Counted from the first letter of the stretch, positions 41,086 to 52,851 are shown. The stretch: 64,000 bases of DNA from a bacterium (GCA_016703265.1 JADJCK010000006.1:248001-312000), one strand, 5' to 3'. Program-made: numbers and translations. The notes: a model not told the origin generated them from the sequence alone.

Positions 41086-41796
41086 ATGTCCTCATTCGGA
41101 TCCGTCGCCTGGTCATCGGTCGGGAAGAAGGTGATCACCGGGCTGACGGGCTTCCTGCTGGTCGGATTCGTCGTCGTCCATCTGCTCGGCAACCTCACCC
41201 TGTTCATCGGACCGGACGCTTTCAACGGCTACGCCCACTTCCTGGAAAGCGCCGTGCACGGTTGGCTCATCTACGCCTTCGAGGCCGGGCTGATCGTCAT
41301 CTTCGCCTTCCACATCGCCGCCGCCGTCACCGTCGCGGTGGCCGACAAGATGGCGGCACGCAAGCAGGGCTACAAGTACGCGCGCAACGCCGGCGGCCGC
41401 AGTCGCAAGACGCTGGCCTCGCGCTCGATGATCGTCTCGGGTGCGGTCATCGCCGTCTTCGTGATCGCGCACATCTTCATGTTCAAGTTCAACGCCGGGA
41501 ACGCCTTCACGAAGAACCCCGACGGCACCAAGAACCTCTACACCGTCGTGGTCAAAGCCTTCAAGGATCCCGCCTTCACGGCCTTCACGGTCGTGGCGAT
41601 GATCCTGCTCGGGATGCACCTGCGTCACGGTGTCTGGAGCGCCTTCCAGTCGCTCGGCTGGACCAACGACCGCTGGCTGCCGATCCTGACCCGGGTGGCC
41701 CTGGTCTTCTCGATCGTGCTGGCGGTGGGCTTCATCCTGCTGCCGGTCATCCTGTTCATCAGCGGCGACCCGAACGCCATGCCGGGAGGTCATTGA
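41086..41796 (+). CDS. sdhC: Succinate dehydrogenase/fumarate reductase cytochrome b subunit
   Basis: Membrane anchor carrying the quinone site and two b hemes. 236 residues from an ATG preceded by GGGAG. Five hydrophobic segments fit the single-polypeptide type B anchor: GLTGFLLVGFVVVHLLGNL, LIYAFEAGLIVIFAFHIAAA, SGAVIAVFVIAHIFMFKF, AFTAFTVVAMILLGMHLRHG and VALVFSIVLAVGFILLPVIL. Histidines for heme ligation lie in VVHLLGN, FHIAA, IAHIFM and GMHLRHG. The order cytochrome b, flavoprotein, Fe-S protein is as in Bacteroidetes, Bacillus and deltaproteobacterial complexes. Direction of catalysis cannot be read from sequence. Confidence 0.93.
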   Translation: MSSFGSVAWSSVGKKVITGLTGFLLVGFVVVHLLGNLTLFIGPDAFNGYAHFLESAVHGWLIYAFEAGLIVIFAFHIAAAVTVAVADKMAARKQGYKYARNAGGRSRKTLASRSMIVSGAVIAVFVIAHIFMFKFNAGNAFTKNPDGTKNLYTVVVKAFKDPAFTAFTVVAMILLGMHLRHGVWSAFQSLGWTNDRWLPILTRVALVFSIVLAVGFILLPVILFISGDPNAMPGGH

Positions 41797-41797
41797 G

Positions 41798-43729
<1,932 letters not shown>

Positions 43730-43744
43730 AGGAAGGTTGGTCCG

Positions 43745-44563
43745 ATGAGCGACAGTTCCGCGAACAAGGACAAGTCAGCCGGCAAAGGCATGACAATCCA
43801 CCTGAAGATCTGGCGCCAGGCCCGCAGCCAGGCCCAGGGCAGGTTCGTCGACTATACAGTGAGCGGCATCCAGCAGGAGATGTCGTTCCTCGAGATGCTC
43901 GACATCCTCAACGAGGACCTCATCCGCAAGGGCGAGGAAGCGATCGAGTTCGACAGCGACTGCCGCGAGGGCATCTGCGGCACGTGCGGCATGGTCGTCA
44001 GCGGCGTGGCGCACGGCACGCATGCCGGCACGACCACCTGCGAGATCCGGATGCGGCACTACAAGGACGGCGACACCATCACGGTGGAGCCGTTCCGGGC
44101 CGGGCCGTTCCCCGTGATCAAGGACCTGGTCGTCAACCGCGAGTCCTTCGACCGCATCCAGCGCAAGGGCGGCTTCGTCTCGACGAACGTCGGCTCGGCC
44201 CCGGACGGCAATGCCGTGCTTGTGCCGAAGGACGCGGCCGACAACGCCATGGACGCGGCCACCTGCATCGGCTGCGGCGCCTGCGTGGCGGCGTGCCCGA
44301 ACGCGTCGGCCTCGCTGTTCGTCAGCGCCAAGATCAGCCAGCTGGCCTGGCTGCCGCAGGGCGATCCCGAGCGCGGCCGTCGCGCACTGGCGATGATCGC
44401 GCAGATGGACGCCGAGGGATTCGGCGACTGCTCGAACCACGGCGAATGCGAAGCCGTGTGCCCGAAGCAGATCTCGATCCAGAACATCGCCAAGATGCGC
44501 CGCGAGTACATCAAGGCGGCGTGGGTCGGGGCCGACCGCAGTCGCAATTCCGGCGGCGAATAG
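43745..44563 (+). CDS. sdhB: Succinate dehydrogenase/fumarate reductase iron-sulfur subunit
   Basis: Electron-transfer subunit between flavin and quinone. 272 residues. The [2Fe-2S] ligands lie in DSDCREGICGTCGM plus the cysteine in HAGTTTCEIRM. The [4Fe-4S] and [3Fe-4S] ligands lie in ATCIGCGACVAACPN and GDCSNHGECEAVCPKQIS. It is intact, with a Lys/Ser-rich N-terminal extension of about 15 residues. It is the last gene of the operon; a very strong hairpin begins 39 bases after the stop. Confidence 0.97.
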   Translation: MSDSSANKDKSAGKGMTIHLKIWRQARSQAQGRFVDYTVSGIQQEMSFLEMLDILNEDLIRKGEEAIEFDSDCREGICGTCGMVVSGVAHGTHAGTTTCEIRMRHYKDGDTITVEPFRAGPFPVIKDLVVNRESFDRIQRKGGFVSTNVGSAPDGNAVLVPKDAADNAMDAATCIGCGACVAACPNASASLFVSAKISQLAWLPQGDPERGRRALAMIAQMDAEGFGDCSNHGECEAVCPKQISIQNIAKMRREYIKAAWVGADRSRNSGGE

Positions 44564-44601
44564 CCTCGCGCTGGACTAGTCAGCGGCAAGTGGCGCGACC
44601 C

Positions 44602-44687
44602 TAGCGTCGCCCAGACAACGAAGCCCGGGCAATCCGCAGCGCCGAAGGCGCGAGGACAGCCCGGGCTTTGTTGTCTGGGCGACGCTA
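44602..44687. terminator. Long inverted repeat between convergent genes, probable bidirectional terminator
   Basis: Arms of 29 bases at 44602-44630 and 44659-44687 match at 28 of 29 positions; the odd pair would be G-U on one strand. The 28-base loop holds a second perfect hairpin (GCGCC at 44639-44643, GGCGC at 44647-44651). The inner half of the stem is CCCGGGC next to TTTG, like a Rho-independent terminator. It lies between the stops of sdhB and the leftward lipoprotein gene and would serve both. The arms are longer than a terminator needs, so it could also be a mobile or repeated palindromic element. Confidence 0.7.
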
Positions 44688-44693
44688 CGCACG

Positions 44694-46520
44694 CTACTCG
44701 TCGACGCCGCCGCCGCCGCCGGTGTTGACGGCCTCGAGAATGGTCAGGGCACGGCGCACATCGGTGGTGCGGTCCTTCTCGCCGGCCTTGCCGTCGATGT
44801 CTTCCCAGGCCAGCAGCGACTCGGCCCAGCTGGCCAGCGCCCCGAGGAGGTCGAGACGGCCCGCAGGGGCACGCCCGGTCACGTAGTTGAGTTCGGTGAC
44901 CAGGGTCTCCTGGAGCAGGGCTTCGTCGTCGTCGCGCGGCACCATCGACAGCAGCTTGTATGCCGCCACCAGTTCCGTGCCTTCATTGAACTGGAACGGG
45001 ACCGGCAGGTACAACCCCGTGACGGCGCCCAGCAGCTCGCGCAGCGTGGCCGCATCGTAGAAGAGCCGCGATGCCTCCACGCCGCAATCATCGCCGTACA
45101 CGCCGCCGTGGTACAGGGCGCCGTCGACTTCGTCAAGTTGGCCGGCCCTGTCATCGGCGAGGATCGCGCAGCGGAAGATCTGCCGCCACATGCCCTGAGT
45201 GAGGCCCTCGGGGACGATCGCGCCGCTGGCGATGTCCGCCAGCAATCGCGTGTCGTCCGGCACGAAGCCGAAGTCGTTGCCGGGAGCGTCCGGCCCCACG
45301 GTGACCGTCCGCGTGAGCGGGCCGGTGGCCAGGAACGAGGATGCGAGGTCGGCATTGAACGACCCGGGGTGGGCCGCCAGGTCCAGTTCGACGATGTAGG
45401 ATCCCGCCGGGACGGCGAAGGCGAAGCGGCCATCCGGGCCGGTCAGGGCGGAAATGGTCGTGCCCCCGTTGGTCGCCAGCGCAGCGCCGAGGTCGATCGC
45501 CACACCGGGCAACCCGGGCTCGCTCGCGTCCTGGAACCCGTCGCGATCGGTATCGACGTACACGGCGCCGGTCACGTTCCACGGGGCCGGGCCGGCTCCA
45601 TCGGCCGGTTCGGAAAGCGCCGCCGCCACCCAGCCGAGCGAGGCGCCGCGCGGCTCATAGCCCGGGGTCGAGACGAGTTGCACCGTGACGGCGGCAACGC
45701 CGGCCGGGATGAGGATCGGCAGCTCCACCGAGTCCCACTGCGCACCGTCCGTGCCGCCCATCGGGTCCTCGAAGACCTGGCTGCCAGAGGTCGTGGTCAC
45801 CAGCACGCGCGTGGGCCGATCCTGGCCGACGCTGGCGGCCATCAGCACCAGCTGGGCCAGGCGGTCGCCGTCGGCAGGCGTCACGGCAAAAGTCTGCGGC
45901 ACGGTTTCGTTCAGCACGCCTTCGTAACCGAAGTACGCCATGTCGAGGCCGTCACGCAGCTGGATGCCCGTCTGCGAACCGTCATCCCAGATGACGAGGA
46001 TGCTGGCGCCGTCGTTCTCGTCGACCGCTGCCATCGTGAAGTCGAACCCCGACACCGTCAGCACGTTGCCGCCCGGCGCCACCAGGCCCAGTTCGGTGAT
46101 GTCGGCCCGGTAGGCCGAGAAATGGTAGGCGCTGCCGAGGTGCGTGTAGAACCAGGTCGGGCCACCGATAAGCTGGCCGGTCACGGCCACGCCGTCGAGG
46201 CTGATCTGGTCGTCCCCGGTCACGGACACCGAACCGCCCGCCCAATAGAGAAGCACCTGGCGGATCTCGGCGTTCGCCGGCACGGCCACCGCCAGATCGG
46301 CGCTGGCCACGCCCACGAGCGAGACGCCTCCGTGGGACAGTCCCGACCCGGCGGCGACCCGCAGGGAGGGCGCCCCGAGGGCTTCGCTGCCGTCCTTGTC
46401 GGCGCTCTGCGGGCCGGCGGCGGACGTCGGGGTTACCCCGACCGGAACGTCGCGGCTGCAGCCGGCAACCAGGGCAAGACACGCTGCCAGGATGGCAAAG
46501 TTGTTTCTCCACAATGACAT
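44694..46520 (-). CDS. Large lipoprotein with SdrD-B-like domain and DUF3344-like N-terminal region
   Basis: 608 residues. Lipobox LVAGC (Cys21). The first 300 mature residues form a beta-rich region with VLLYWAGGSVSVTGDD and an ASILVIWDDGSQTGIQLRDG stretch, resembling DUF3344-type adhesin domains. A Cna-B/SdrD-B-like domain follows (VTGAVYVDTDRDGFQDASEP then GLPGVAIDLG). The C-terminal 180 residues are helical (TRLLADIASGAIVPEGLTQG) and end in a Gly-rich GGGGGVDE tail. It is likely a surface-exposed structural or adhesive lipoprotein. The 143-base region upstream includes an AT-rich stretch near 46600-46660 that could hold its promoter. Confidence 0.75.
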   Translation of the reverse strand: MSLWRNNFAILAACLALVAGCSRDVPVGVTPTSAAGPQSADKDGSEALGAPSLRVAAGSGLSHGGVSLVGVASADLAVAVPANAEIRQVLLYWAGGSVSVTGDDQISLDGVAVTGQLIGGPTWFYTHLGSAYHFSAYRADITELGLVAPGGNVLTVSGFDFTMAAVDENDGASILVIWDDGSQTGIQLRDGLDMAYFGYEGVLNETVPQTFAVTPADGDRLAQLVLMAASVGQDRPTRVLVTTTSGSQVFEDPMGGTDGAQWDSVELPILIPAGVAAVTVQLVSTPGYEPRGASLGWVAAALSEPADGAGPAPWNVTGAVYVDTDRDGFQDASEPGLPGVAIDLGAALATNGGTTISALTGPDGRFAFAVPAGSYIVELDLAAHPGSFNADLASSFLATGPLTRTVTVGPDAPGNDFGFVPDDTRLLADIASGAIVPEGLTQGMWRQIFRCAILADDRAGQLDEVDGALYHGGVYGDDCGVEASRLFYDAATLRELLGAVTGLYLPVPFQFNEGTELVAAYKLLSMVPRDDDEALLQETLVTELNYVTGRAPAGRLDLLGALASWAESLLAWEDIDGKAGEKDRTTDVRRALTILEAVNTGGGGGVDE

Positions 46521-46663
46521 GGCAGTCTCCTTGGCGAGACGATGATGACGCGGGAAGTGGTCGGTACCAGGGGGCGCCCGGCCCGGCGGAGCCGCCGGCC
46601 AGCCTGATATCCCAATCCAGACTATCACATTCAAGGATAACGAAGACGCAATTTTTTCGCGAC

Positions 46664-49183
46664 TCAGCGGGCGGCCGGGCGCACCCGATCGGCCCATTGG
46701 CGCATGGAGTCGGCTCCCGCCGGGCGCCCCAGGTCCCCCAGGACCAGCGCATAGTCATCCAGGAACTCTGCGAGGTCGGGATGGTCGACACCGAGGCTGA
46801 CCCGGAAGTTCGCCAGAGCGCGGCCAAGGTAGGCATCGGCCTCGCGCGGACGCCCCTCCTCCCGCAGCAGGCGGCCGATGTCGCGCAACGTCCAGCCGAC
46901 ATCAGCATGGTCCTCGCCGAGCGCGGCCCGGCGGATGGACAGCGCCTGGTCGTACTCCGCCTGCGCCTGGGGCCAGCGCTTCTGGTCGCGGCGCAGGTTG
47001 CCCAGGTTATTGCGCGTCTGCGCCACGTCGGGGTGCCCGGGGCCGAGCACCTTCTCGCGGATCGCCAGGGCCTGCAGGTACAACGGCTCGGCTTCGGCCA
47101 GACGGCCCTGCTCGTGGATGACGAGCGCCAGGTTGTTGATCGCGGTGGCGGTGCGCGGATGCTCGGCGCCGAGGATGCGTTCGTAGATGCCGACGGCGCG
47201 CGTGTACATGGCCTGCGCCTCGGCGTAGCGCTTCTGGTGGTGGTAGAGCAGGGCCAGGTTGTTCAGGCCCTTGGCGACATCGGCGTGGTCCTGCCCGTAG
47301 GCGCCCTCCCAGATCGCGAGCGCCTCGAGATAGAGCTGTTCGGCTTCGGCGAAGCGGCCCCGGTTCCAGCTGAGGATGGCCAGCGAGTTGTAGCTGGCCG
47401 CAACTTCGGTCGACCGGGGCCCCAGCTCGCCCAGCCGGATCTCCAGCGCGCGCCGATACTGCGGGTCGGCCTTGTCGTAGAAGCCCTGGCGCCGGTACAC
47501 ACTGCCGAGGTCGGTCAGCCGCGAGGCCAGATGGAGTCGCCCGGCCTGGTCCGTGCCGTCGAGCAGCGGCAGCGCCTCGTTGATGGCGGCCTCGGCCGCC
47601 TCGTAGCGGGCCAGGTCGAGGTACAGGTCGGCCAGCTCGCCCAGCGACGTGGCCATGTCCGCGGTCGGGACACCGGCGGCACCCCGACGCAGCTCCAGGG
47701 CACGCTGCAGCTTCGGCTCCGCCTCCTCATAGAGCCCCAGCTTGCGGTAGACGGTGCCCATCGTGCCGAGCAGCCGCGCCTGCGTCAGCGGCTGCCCGGA
47801 CAGTTCACGCCCGATGCGCTCGCTGCCGGCGTCGAGGATCTCGCGCGCGGTGATCGTGTTGCCGCGGGCCTGGTCGGGATCGGCAACCTCAAACAGCCCG
47901 ACCAGGAAGCCCGACACCTGGCGCGCGGTCTCGGCTTCCATGCGCGCGCGCCGCTCGGCGTTGACGGCCCGGATCATGCCGGTGGTCGTGCCGGCGATCC
48001 CGAGCAGGATGGCGGCCAGCGCCACGGCGCCTGCCGCGACGCCGGTGCGGTGGCGGCGCACGAACTTCCGCACGCGATAGCGTGTCGACGGCGGCCCGGC
48101 ATTGACCGGCTGGTCCTCCAGGTGCCGACGTACGTCGTCGGCCAGGGCGCTGGCAGAGGCATAGCGACGCTCGCGGTCCTTCTCGAGCGCCATCATCGTG
48201 ATCCAGTCGAGGTCGCCGCGGAGCGAGCGCACCATCATCCCGGGTTCGCTGGCGCGGCAACGCGCCATTTCCTCGAGCAGTTCGGGCGTGTGACGCGCGA
48301 TGGTCGTCACGCGCGTGCTCGGCTTCGGCGGCTCCACCTCGCGGATGACCTGCAGCACCTCGAGGAAATTCAGCGCTGCAAGGTCCTCGCGACGGAACGG
48401 ACGCTGGCCGACGAGCAGTTCGTAGAGCATCACGCCCAGGGCATAGACGTCGGTCCGCGTATCGAGGCCTTCGCCGGTCAGCCCGGTCTGTTCGGGACTC
48501 ATGTATTCGGGCGTGCCGATGAGCTGGCCGGCGCCGGTGCTCAGCGTGTCGTCGAACTGTGCGCGGTCGAGCGCCTTGGCCACGCCGAAGTCGATGATCT
48601 TGGGCACCGGCTGGCCGTCCGTCTCGGTCACCAGGACGTTCGAAGGCTTGAGGTCGCGGTGGATGATCGCCTTCTGGTGCGCGTGCTGGACACCCTCGCA
48701 GATATGGATGAACAGTTCGAGCCGCCGCCGCAGGCTCATCTGCTCCTGGTCGCAGTAGACGTTGAGCGGCACGCCCTCGACGTACTCCATCACGAAGTAC
48801 GGACGGCCCTCGTCGGTCGCGCCGGCGTCGAGCACCTTGGCGATGGCCGGGTGGTTCATCATCGCCAGAGCCTGGCGCTCGGAACTGAAGCGGGCGATGA
48901 ACTCGGCGGTGTCCATGCCGCGCTTGACCATCTTCAGGGCGACGCGGCGACGGATCGGTTCCTGCTGGTCCGCTTCCCAGACCAGGCCCATGCCTCCCTC
49001 GCCGATGCGGCGCTTCAGGAGGTACGGGCCGATGAGTTTCCCCTCGGAAACGGGATCGGCGCCGGCGGGGGGCGGCAGGGCGGCGCCGCCGGGCATCCAG
49101 GAGGTGGCCCCGGACCCCGAGCCTGACGTCACGGTCTCGGGCGACCGCGGCGGCAGGTCAAGCGTCCGATCGTCGTCATCCAC
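46664..49183 (-). CDS. Membrane serine/threonine protein kinase with C-terminal TPR array
   Basis: 839 residues. The kinase domain spans about 51-360, with the P-loop IGEGGMGLVWE, Lys84 in RRVALKMVKRG, catalytic HRDLKPSNVL (Asp177), DFG at 198-200 and GTPEYMSPEQ in the activation region. One membrane helix at about 381-403 (GVAAGAVALAAILLGIAGTT) separates it from the outer region, which holds roughly nine TPR units with repeats of the type LYLEALAIWEGAYGQDHADV. The TPR part would be periplasmic and might sense or bind proteins. All catalytic residues are present. It diverges from the ABC-F gene across 240 bases with no clear promoter motif. Confidence 0.95.
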   Translation of the reverse strand: MDDDDRTLDLPPRSPETVTSGSGSGATSWMPGGAALPPPAGADPVSEGKLIGPYLLKRRIGEGGMGLVWEADQQEPIRRRVALKMVKRGMDTAEFIARFSSERQALAMMNHPAIAKVLDAGATDEGRPYFVMEYVEGVPLNVYCDQEQMSLRRRLELFIHICEGVQHAHQKAIIHRDLKPSNVLVTETDGQPVPKIIDFGVAKALDRAQFDDTLSTGAGQLIGTPEYMSPEQTGLTGEGLDTRTDVYALGVMLYELLVGQRPFRREDLAALNFLEVLQVIREVEPPKPSTRVTTIARHTPELLEEMARCRASEPGMMVRSLRGDLDWITMMALEKDRERRYASASALADDVRRHLEDQPVNAGPPSTRYRVRKFVRRHRTGVAAGAVALAAILLGIAGTTTGMIRAVNAERRARMEAETARQVSGFLVGLFEVADPDQARGNTITAREILDAGSERIGRELSGQPLTQARLLGTMGTVYRKLGLYEEAEPKLQRALELRRGAAGVPTADMATSLGELADLYLDLARYEAAEAAINEALPLLDGTDQAGRLHLASRLTDLGSVYRRQGFYDKADPQYRRALEIRLGELGPRSTEVAASYNSLAILSWNRGRFAEAEQLYLEALAIWEGAYGQDHADVAKGLNNLALLYHHQKRYAEAQAMYTRAVGIYERILGAEHPRTATAINNLALVIHEQGRLAEAEPLYLQALAIREKVLGPGHPDVAQTRNNLGNLRRDQKRWPQAQAEYDQALSIRRAALGEDHADVGWTLRDIGRLLREEGRPREADAYLGRALANFRVSLGVDHPDLAEFLDDYALVLGDLGRPAGADSMRQWADRVRPAAR

Positions 49184-49423
49184 GACGGGTCTCCTGTCGG
49201 CCGGGCCCGGGTGGCCGGTCCCGCCGGGTGCGGTCGTTCGGGGTGATCGGGCGGGCGCCCGTCAGGATAGTGGCTTTCCAGCCTAGCACCACCGTGCGCC
49301 GGCCGTCAACGCGGGCGCTGGCGCGGCCGGGCGCCGGCGTGCACTATTGCGGGCCCCGGCGCCGGGACCACCGCCGCCGCGACCCGAACCAGCGCCCTGC
49401 CGGGCGCGTACCCGGAGCCGCCG

Positions 49424-51065
49424 ATGATCGCCCTGGCCAATGTCTCGAAGCGCTACGGCCGCCAGATCCTGTTCGTCGAGACCTCGCTGCAGGTCAATGC
49501 CGGCGAGAAAATCGGCCTGGTGGGGCCCAACGGCGCCGGCAAGACCACCCTCCTGCGGATGCTGGTCGGCGAGGAGGCGCCCGACGAGGGCACCGTGTCG
49601 GTGCCGCGGACACTGACGATCGGCTATTTCCGCCAGGACATCGGCGACATGTCCGGGCGTACGGTCCTGGACGAGGCGATCGCCGGCAGCGGCACGCTCG
49701 GCGACCTGCATCACGAGCTGCACGACATCCAGATGGCGCTGGCGGACCCCGACCAGATGGACCGCATGGAACAGCTTCTCGAGCGCTACGCCGAGGTCCA
49801 GGACGCGTACCACCACGGCGGCGGCTACGACCTCGAGGCCCGCGCGCGCGAGGTGCTCCAGGGCCTCGGACTCGACGACACGCAGATCGACGGCGACGTG
49901 GGTGCGCTGTCGGGCGGCTGGAAGATGCGCGTCGGCATGGCGCGGGTCCTTCTGGGCCGTCCCGACATGCTGCTGATGGACGAGCCCACCAACCACCTGG
50001 ACATCGAGTCCATCCTCTGGCTCGAGAAGTTCCTCAGGGGCTATCCCGGCGCCCTGCTGATGACCTGTCACGATCGCGATTTCATGAACCGCGTCGTGAG
50101 CCGCGTGATCGAGATCGACGCCGGCGAGTTCGTCTCCTATACGGGCGACTACGACTTCTTCGAGCGCCAGCGCGCCGTCCAGGCCGCCAACCAGCAGGCC
50201 CAGTACGAGCGGCAGCAGGCGATGCTCGCCAAGGAACGCCGTTTCGTCGAACGCTTCGCCTCGCACGCTGCCAAGGCCGCGCAGGTGCAGAGCCGCGTCA
50301 AGAAGCTCGAGAAGCTCGACCTGGTCACGCCGCCGCGCCAGAGACGCGTTGTCGAGTTCGAGTTCCGCCAGCCGCCGCGCTCCGGCGAGGATGTGGTCGA
50401 GCTGAAGGGCGTCGGCAAACGCTATGGCGCGCGTCATCTACGAGGGCTTCGACCTGATGATCCGGCGCGGCGAGCGCTGGTGCGTGATGGGGCGCAACGG
50501 CGCCGGCAAGTCGACGCTGCTGAAACTGGTGGCGCAGGCCGTGGCCCCCGACACCGGCACGGTCAGGCTCGGCGCCTCGCTGAAGATGGGCTATTTCGCG
50601 CAGCAGGCCCTCGAGCAGCTCGACTCCACGCTGACCGTGTACCAGCAGGCCGAGAAGGCCTTTCCCCTGGCAAACGTCGGCACCCTGCGCAACCTGCTGG
50701 GCGCCTTCCAGTTCCAGGGCGATGATGTCGACAAGCCCGTGCGCATCCTCTCGGGCGGGGAGCGATCGCGCCTGGTGCTGGCGCTGATGCTGTTCGACCC
50801 GCCGAACTTCCTGGTGCTGGACGAGCCCACCAACCATCTCGACCTGCAGACCAAGGACACGCTGGTGGCGGCGCTGCGCGACTTCGAGGGCACGATGCTG
50901 TTCGTCAGCCACGACCGCACGTTCCTGCGGGGGCTGAGCAACCGCGTGCTCGAATTGAGGCCGGAGGGCGACGGCGAACCGGCCCGGCCGCCGCTGGTCT
51001 ACGAAGGCACCTACCAGGAATTCGTGACGGCGACCGGCAGCGAGGCGGCCGGCGTCCACCGTTGA
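49424..51065 (+). CDS. ABC-F family ATPase (Uup/YbiT-like), frameshifted between the two ATPase domains
   Basis: Soluble ribosome-associated ABC protein with two ATPase domains. Domain 1 has Walker A GPNGAGKTTLL, signature LSGGWKMRVGMARVLL and Walker B LLMDEPTNHLDIES, then the charged ABC-F linker (RRFVERFASHAAKAAQVQSR). The frame changes at GVGKRYG, within the GCGCGCG stretch at 50427-50433. Domain 2 continues RVIYEGFDLMIRRGERW, GRNGAGKSTLLK, LSGGERSRLVLAL and LVLDEPTNHLDLQT. One extra base (or two missing) explains the break; repair gives about 546 residues. An ATG at 50424 could start domain 2 on its own, but domain 2 would then lack its first strands. A strong hairpin follows the stop. 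Confidence 0.88.
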
Positions 51066-51068
51066 AGG

Positions 51069-51105
51069 GGCCGCGCGGCGCCCGGGCGATCGGCGCCGCG
51101 CGGCC
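51069..51105. terminator. Perfect 14-bp hairpin between convergent ABC-F and protease genes
   Basis: Arms at 51069-51082 and 51092-51105 are perfect complements with a 9-base loop. The element lies four bases after the ABC-F stop and ten bases before the stop of the leftward protease gene. TATTT follows on the plus strand. It can act in both directions. Confidence 0.75.
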
Positions 51106-51114
51106 GGGCGAACC

Positions 51115-52851
51115 CTATTTCAGCAGCGCCAGCTTCACGCTACGGACCTGGCCCGCCGCCTCGATGCGACCCAGGTACGGGCCCGACGGCACCGGACGGC
51201 CGGCATCATCGCGTCCGTCCCACGAGACCTGGTGCTCGCCTGCGCCCATCGCTCCCCGTACCAGCGTGCGTACGAGGCGTCCCTGCAGGTCGTGGATCGC
51301 CACGACCACCGCGCCATCGCGCGGGAGGGCGTAGCGGAGGTTCGTCGTCGGGTTGAACGGGTTCGGCCAGGCGTCGTCCAGGCGCAACGCCGACGGCAGG
51401 CCGGCCACGGGCACCTCGTCGCCGCCGCCCTGCGGATCCTCCAGTGACAGGACCAGGTTCGTGCTGGTGCGCGCGCGGATCGTCACGTCGGCCCCGCTCC
51501 CGTAGAGCGAGGTCCACGTCGAGCCGTTCAGGCTGTACCAGCTGCGATTGCTCGCGGCAGGCCCGTCGAGATCGACGGGCACCGGGTAGAGATACGACTG
51601 GTTGGTCGTCTTGACGGCGATGTAGATGTCCTGCCCCAGCGACAGCGCGAGCGGCGTGGACAGTTCCACATGGTGATAGCCGGCCTCGCTGTAGGCGTGG
51701 TTGAGGCTCGACGCCAGCAGGCCGGAGAGCACGCCGCCGCTGAACGTGTCGTACACGTAGACGTCGACGTCAGTCGCCGCGTCGGTGGTCCAGAATTCCA
51801 CGCGATGCAGGTTCGTTGCCTGCGCCGCATCGTGGCGGGCCATGCCCCACAGCGTCACCCCGACGCCGCCCCAGGCCGCCGTGAACCCGCCCTCGTCATG
51901 GGCCAGCACTTCCGAGGCGTCGTCCTGGGCCATCACTTCGCCGACGAACGACGACCACATGCCGACACTGGCCGAACCGTAGGCGATGGTGAAGTAGCCG
52001 CCCTGCGCGCCGTAGCCGCAGGTGCCGCCCCACGAGGTGCCCCAGCTGTTCTTGCAGATCCAGCCGCCGGTTCCGCCGGCGTGGACCAGGTTGTCGTCCC
52101 AGCCGATGATCATCACCGAGTGGTTCGGCGTCTGCGTGCCGGTGTAGTACAGGGTGGTCGCACCGTTGTAATTGTTGAACGCCGTCGCCCAGGCCGGGGC
52201 CGCACCGTCGCCTGCGTACAGCGTGGTCTGCAGCGGACCGTGGTCCAGGAGGTACTGCTTCAGCACTGCCGGCGTCGGCACCGTGCCGCCGCTGATGGCC
52301 GACCAGTCGAGCACCAGGTACTGCGTCTGGCAGCCCGCGGTGCAACCGACGTCGGCCGCCACGTACGGGTCGCAGGTCTCGAGCACCGCGCCGTGCGTGG
52401 TCAGGAGGTTCATCATCAGGTACTGGTTGCCGCCGGCACAGCTGCTGTCCTGGTAGTGGCATTCCTTGAGGCTGTTCTCCGAGAGGTCGAACTGGCCCTG
52501 GCCCGCCATGAGCAGCTTCGATTCGAGGTCGGCCGCCGAACTGAAGGCGTAGCAGGCGCCGCAGGCTCCCTGGTTGCGGACGGGCGTGACCCAGCCCGCG
52601 GTGCGGCAGTCGTAGCTGGCGGGCAGTGCCTTGTCGGCGCGCAGCGCGGCGGTTGCCGCGGCCGCGTAATGATCGCCATTGATCGACGGCGGCACGAATC
52701 CCCGGCTGTCGTCGGTCGTCACGGCGGCCTTGTCCGGACGCCGGTCCAGCCCGGGAACCGCCGCCGTGGCGGGGACGGCCAGGGTCCAGCTGATGACGAA
52801 CACCAGGCCCGTCAGGAGCGTCCGTTGGACATGGGTGGCGCGGCGTGACAT
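51115..52851 (-). CDS. Secreted C1 (papain-like) cysteine protease with FlgD-like/sorting-type C-terminal domain
   Basis: 578 residues from an ATG with GGAGGAA upstream. A signal peptide runs to about residue 31 and a short propeptide follows. The papain fold has the oxyanion Gln94 and catalytic Cys100 in NQGACGACYAF (Tyr replaces the usual Trp), His244 in PNHSVMIIGWDD and Asn268 in CKNSWGTSWGG, so it should be active. A beta-sandwich lies at about 320-470. The last 95 residues are a FlgD-like/type-A sorting-like domain (WPNPFNPTTNLRYALP, then DGRDDAGRPVPSGPYLGRI). It is probably exported to the cell surface, with the tail cleaved or anchored there. Confidence 0.93.
   Translation of the reverse strand: MSRRATHVQRTLLTGLVFVISWTLAVPATAAVPGLDRRPDKAAVTTDDSRGFVPPSINGDHYAAAATAALRADKALPASYDCRTAGWVTPVRNQGACGACYAFSSAADLESKLLMAGQGQFDLSENSLKECHYQDSSCAGGNQYLMMNLLTTHGAVLETCDPYVAADVGCTAGCQTQYLVLDWSAISGGTVPTPAVLKQYLLDHGPLQTTLYAGDGAAPAWATAFNNYNGATTLYYTGTQTPNHSVMIIGWDDNLVHAGGTGGWICKNSWGTSWGGTCGYGAQGGYFTIAYGSASVGMWSSFVGEVMAQDDASEVLAHDEGGFTAAWGGVGVTLWGMARHDAAQATNLHRVEFWTTDAATDVDVYVYDTFSGGVLSGLLASSLNHAYSEAGYHHVELSTPLALSLGQDIYIAVKTTNQSYLYPVPVDLDGPAASNRSWYSLNGSTWTSLYGSGADVTIRARTSTNLVLSLEDPQGGGDEVPVAGLPSALRLDDAWPNPFNPTTNLRYALPRDGAVVVAIHDLQGRLVRTLVRGAMGAGEHQVSWDGRDDAGRPVPSGPYLGRIEAAGQVRSVKLALLK

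Noticed and set aside
46514..49126. A long plus-strand open frame across the Ser/Thr kinase gene
   Set aside because: It is the complement of the TPR/kinase coding sequence; the protein is Arg/Gln/Ala-rich without recognisable domains.
50424..51065. Second half of the ABC-F gene as an independent single-domain ATPase
   Set aside because: It would lack the first strand of the ATPase domain, which is still encoded in frame just upstream, so an indel is simpler.
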